In this document: positions 62,288 to 64,000 of the stretch, piece by piece
How positions within the stretch are numbered: position 1 is the first letter of the stretch
Layout of the letters: each line of letters starts with the position of its first letter
Source: Rhodanobacter sp. L36
Lineage (GTDB): Bacteria > Pseudomonadota > Gammaproteobacteria > Xanthomonadales > Rhodanobacteraceae
Direction: 5' to 3'
NCBI RefSeq assembly: GCF_009765755.1
Contig: NZ_LMUV01000002.1
Location: 1 to 64,000 of the forward strand
DNA length: 64,000 nt
Position numbers and translations under genes: made by a program
The notes under the pieces: generated by a model
What the model was told of the DNA's origin: nothing
Database searches by the model: none
What the model saw: the letters and a program-made list of their open reading frames with translations, nothing else

Positions 62288-62980
62288 TCAATGGCCTGCG
62301 GCGTCATTCCACAACAGCTTGTGCAACTGCATCTGAAAACGTACCGGCAACTTGTCGTCAATGATCCACTCCGCCAGTTCGCGCGGTTCGACGGCGCCGT
62401 GTACCGGAGAAAAAAGCACCATGCAGCGCTCAGCCAACGCATGCTCGGCCACTTTCCCGCGCGCCCATTCGTAGTCGACGCGACTGGCGATCACGATCTT
62501 GATCTGGTCGTGCGGCAGCAGATGGTCGAGGTTCGACCAGAGGTTGCGCGCGCTTTCGCCGGAGTCGGGTGCCTTGAGATCCATCACTTTTTTCACGCGA
62601 TGATCGACGGTCGATACGTCGAGCGCGCCTGAAGTCTCCAACGAAACCTCGTAGCCTGCATCGCACAGCTTTCGCAGCAGCACGAGACAGCGTTTCTGAG
62701 AAAGCGGCTCGCCGCCAGTCACGCAAACGTGATGCGCGCCGTAGGCGGCGACGGTTTCGAGAATGTCCTCGATGGCGTGCCAGTTACCGCCGTGGAACGA
62801 GTATTCGGTATCGCACCACACACAACGCAGCGGACAACCAGTGAGCCGCACGAACACGGTGCGCCAACCGATCGCATCGGCTTCGCCCTGGATCGAATGG
62901 AAAATTTCGGTAAGGCGCAGCCGTTCGGCAACGGCGGGAGCAGACAGGGAAGACGCCACGCGTGCGTCGTCAACGCTCAC
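62288..62980 (-). CDS. queE: 7-carboxy-7-deazaguanine synthase (radical SAM)
   Basis: 230 residues from GTG 62980, eleven bases after the cpoB stop. An in-frame ATG at 63037 would overlap cpoB. The radical-SAM cluster motif is CPLRCVWC (CxxxCxxC form), preceded by EIFHSIQGEADAIG and followed by the VCVTGGEPL element. It converts 6-carboxytetrahydropterin to CDG in the queuosine pathway. It belongs to the tol-pal-queE-queC gene order known from many gammaproteobacteria. Confidence 0.95.
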   Translation of the reverse strand: MSVDDARVASSLSAPAVAERLRLTEIFHSIQGEADAIGWRTVFVRLTGCPLRCVWCDTEYSFHGGNWHAIEDILETVAAYGAHHVCVTGGEPLSQKRCLVLLRKLCDAGYEVSLETSGALDVSTVDHRVKKVMDLKAPDSGESARNLWSNLDHLLPHDQIKIVIASRVDYEWARGKVAEHALAERCMVLFSPVHGAVEPRELAEWIIDDKLPVRFQMQLHKLLWNDAAGH

Positions 62981-62990
62981 CGCAAGACAC

Positions 62991-63848
62991 TCAGTTCGCC
63001 GACTGCAGCTGGATGCGTTGCAGGCGTTCCTGGGCAAGGCTGGCTGCCTTGGAACCCGGATATTTAGTGGTGACGCTGGTCAAAGATGCTTTTGCCGCCG
63101 CGTCCTGCTTGAGTTCAAGCTGGCTGTAACCGACCTTGAGCAAGGCGTCCGGCGCCTTGTCGCTCTGCGGGAACTGGCTGAGCAGATGCTGGAAGGATTC
63201 GAGCGCGACCGGGTAGTTCATCGTCACGTAGTACGACTCGCCGAGCCAGTACCACGCGTTCGGCGTGAGCGGCTGATTCGGATATTGCTGGATGAAGCTG
63301 CGAAACGAACGCGACGCCTGCACATAGTCGCCAGCACGCAACGCCTTGAAAGCCACGTCATACGAAGCCTGCGCTGCGGCGGGATCGGCGCTTGGACCAC
63401 CGCCGTTATCTGCGGACGGGGCTGCACTCGCGTTCTGCGCCGGTGCGACCGGAGGATTGTCGTCGCCATGACGAGCCGTCGTCTGCGCATTGGCAGCAGC
63501 GACGGGTGCGCCAGGTCCTGATGCACCTGAACCTTCGAGCCGGCCAAGCCTTGCGTCGATGTCGGTGTACTGAGCCTTGTTCTTGTCGTTGAGTTCCTGC
63601 ATCTGATGCTGCAGTTCCTCGATCTGACCCTGCAATTGCTGCACCTGCGCCTGCAGTTGCTGCATCTGGTTGACCATGCCGATGCCGGATTGGTCTTTAT
63701 TCTGTGCCTGCTGTTCCAGACGTGCGACGCGGTCGGCGAGGCTCAGCCTCGAGTCCTGCGCGAATGCCGGAAACGCGAACAGCATGGCGGACGCGATCGC
63801 GCCCGCCATGCTGTACCTGGCTGCAAAGCTGTTAGCCAGTCGCTTCAT
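62991..63848 (-). CDS. cpoB: Cell-division coordinator CpoB (YbgF)
   Basis: 285 residues from ATG 63848; the adjacent GTG 63851 is an alternative. A signal peptide ends at AFA-QDS. A coiled coil follows (QMQQLQAQVQQLQGQIEELQ), which trimerises in relatives, then an Ala/Pro/Gly-rich linker. TPR repeats are at the C-terminus (VASYD...DYVQASRSFRSFIQQYP, ALESFQHLLSQFPQSD and KASLTSVTTKYP). CpoB coordinates peptidoglycan synthesis with outer-membrane constriction via Tol-Pal. It lies between pal and queE. Confidence 0.95.
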   Translation of the reverse strand: MKRLANSFAARYSMAGAIASAMLFAFPAFAQDSRLSLADRVARLEQQAQNKDQSGIGMVNQMQQLQAQVQQLQGQIEELQHQMQELNDKNKAQYTDIDARLGRLEGSGASGPGAPVAAANAQTTARHGDDNPPVAPAQNASAAPSADNGGGPSADPAAAQASYDVAFKALRAGDYVQASRSFRSFIQQYPNQPLTPNAWYWLGESYYVTMNYPVALESFQHLLSQFPQSDKAPDALLKVGYSQLELKQDAAAKASLTSVTTKYPGSKAASLAQERLQRIQLQSAN

Positions 63849-63851
63849 CAC

Positions 63852-64000
63852 TTACTGCGCCGTGTAGACGATCTCGACGCGACGATTCTTGCCCCAGCAA
63901 TCCTCGTTGTGCTCGCGGCAAACCGGCTTCTCTTTGCCATAGCTGATCACTTCGAGCTGGCTGGCCGAACCACCGGCTGCCTGCAACGCGCTGGAAACTG
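63852..64000 (-). CDS. pal: Peptidoglycan-associated lipoprotein Pal (3' end, partial)
   Basis: Only the last 48 codons are in the window: VSSALQAAGGSASQLEVISY, then KEKPVCREHNEDCWGKNRRV and EIVYTAQ. The pattern SYGKExPxxxxxxExxxxxNRRVE is the OmpA-like end of Pal. The stop is three bases before cpoB. The gene continues beyond the right edge. Confidence 0.92.
   Translation of the reverse strand, partial: VSSALQAAGGSASQLEVISYGKEKPVCREHNEDCWGKNRRVEIVYTAQ

Overview
The window is GC-rich chromosomal DNA from a gammaproteobacterium of the Lysobacterales (Xanthomonadales), most likely a Rhodanobacteraceae-type genus such as Dyella, Luteibacter or Rhodanobacter. This rests on protein character, on the order pal-cpoB-queE-queC-tRNA-Lys at the right end, and on short integron attC sites of the kind carried by xanthomonad chromosomal integrons. 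No species was identified, and no database search could be run.

Layout. 1-974: tail of an integron cassette array (three attC sites, two small membrane-protein cassettes and the end of a third). 989-7019: housekeeping genes (apt, a DUF2007 protein, glnS, a nucleoside deaminase, a TVP38/DedA-type membrane protein) and a hybrid histidine kinase. 7029-34202: a type VI secretion system (T6SS) in three blocks. The first is tssB-tssC-hcp-hcp-tssE plus a His/Cys protease-like gene on the minus strand. The second is a GumN/TraB gene followed by tssK-tssL-tssM-tssA on the minus strand. The third is tssF-tssG-tssH on the plus strand. Between the blocks lie a LuxR-type response regulator, a PhnD-like binding protein, a MltA-type lytic transglycosylase, a YkuD-type enzyme, a periplasmic protein, an HExxH metalloprotease-like protein and a GH125 glycosidase.

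34203-35600 holds a LysM-like orphan gene of lower GC, followed by a decayed second copy of the tssH 3' end. 35629-40582 contains small membrane or exported proteins, a MocR/PdxR regulator, and a striking array of 16 uninterrupted 21-nt units at 39366-39701. 41144-43325 is a second integron cassette array with four attC sites and four cassettes, one of them an LprI-like lysozyme-inhibitor relative. 43368-50302 is a WG-repeat protein and then a VgrG module: vgrG, a LysM/peptidoglycan-binding protein, a 731-residue unknown protein, and a PAAR-like DUF4280 gene with an OmpA-like gene on the opposite strand. 50624-60433 is a histidine kinase followed by an operon of a TPR-CHAT protease-like protein, a TpsB outer-membrane transporter and a TpsA filamentous exoprotein. 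60458-64000 returns to housekeeping genes.

How the parts may work together (inference). The T6SS has a sheath, tube, baseplate, TssKLM membrane complex, ClpV, VgrG and a PAAR-like tip. No tssJ, fha, ppkA or pppA is seen here. Several neighbours act on peptidoglycan or are protease-like without signal peptides (YkuD at 24543, HExxH at 26338, His/Cys at 7029), so they are candidate effectors, with the exported protein at 25541 as a candidate periplasmic partner. The CHAT-TpsB-TpsA operon is a second surface system in which a protease-like protein may process the exported filament.
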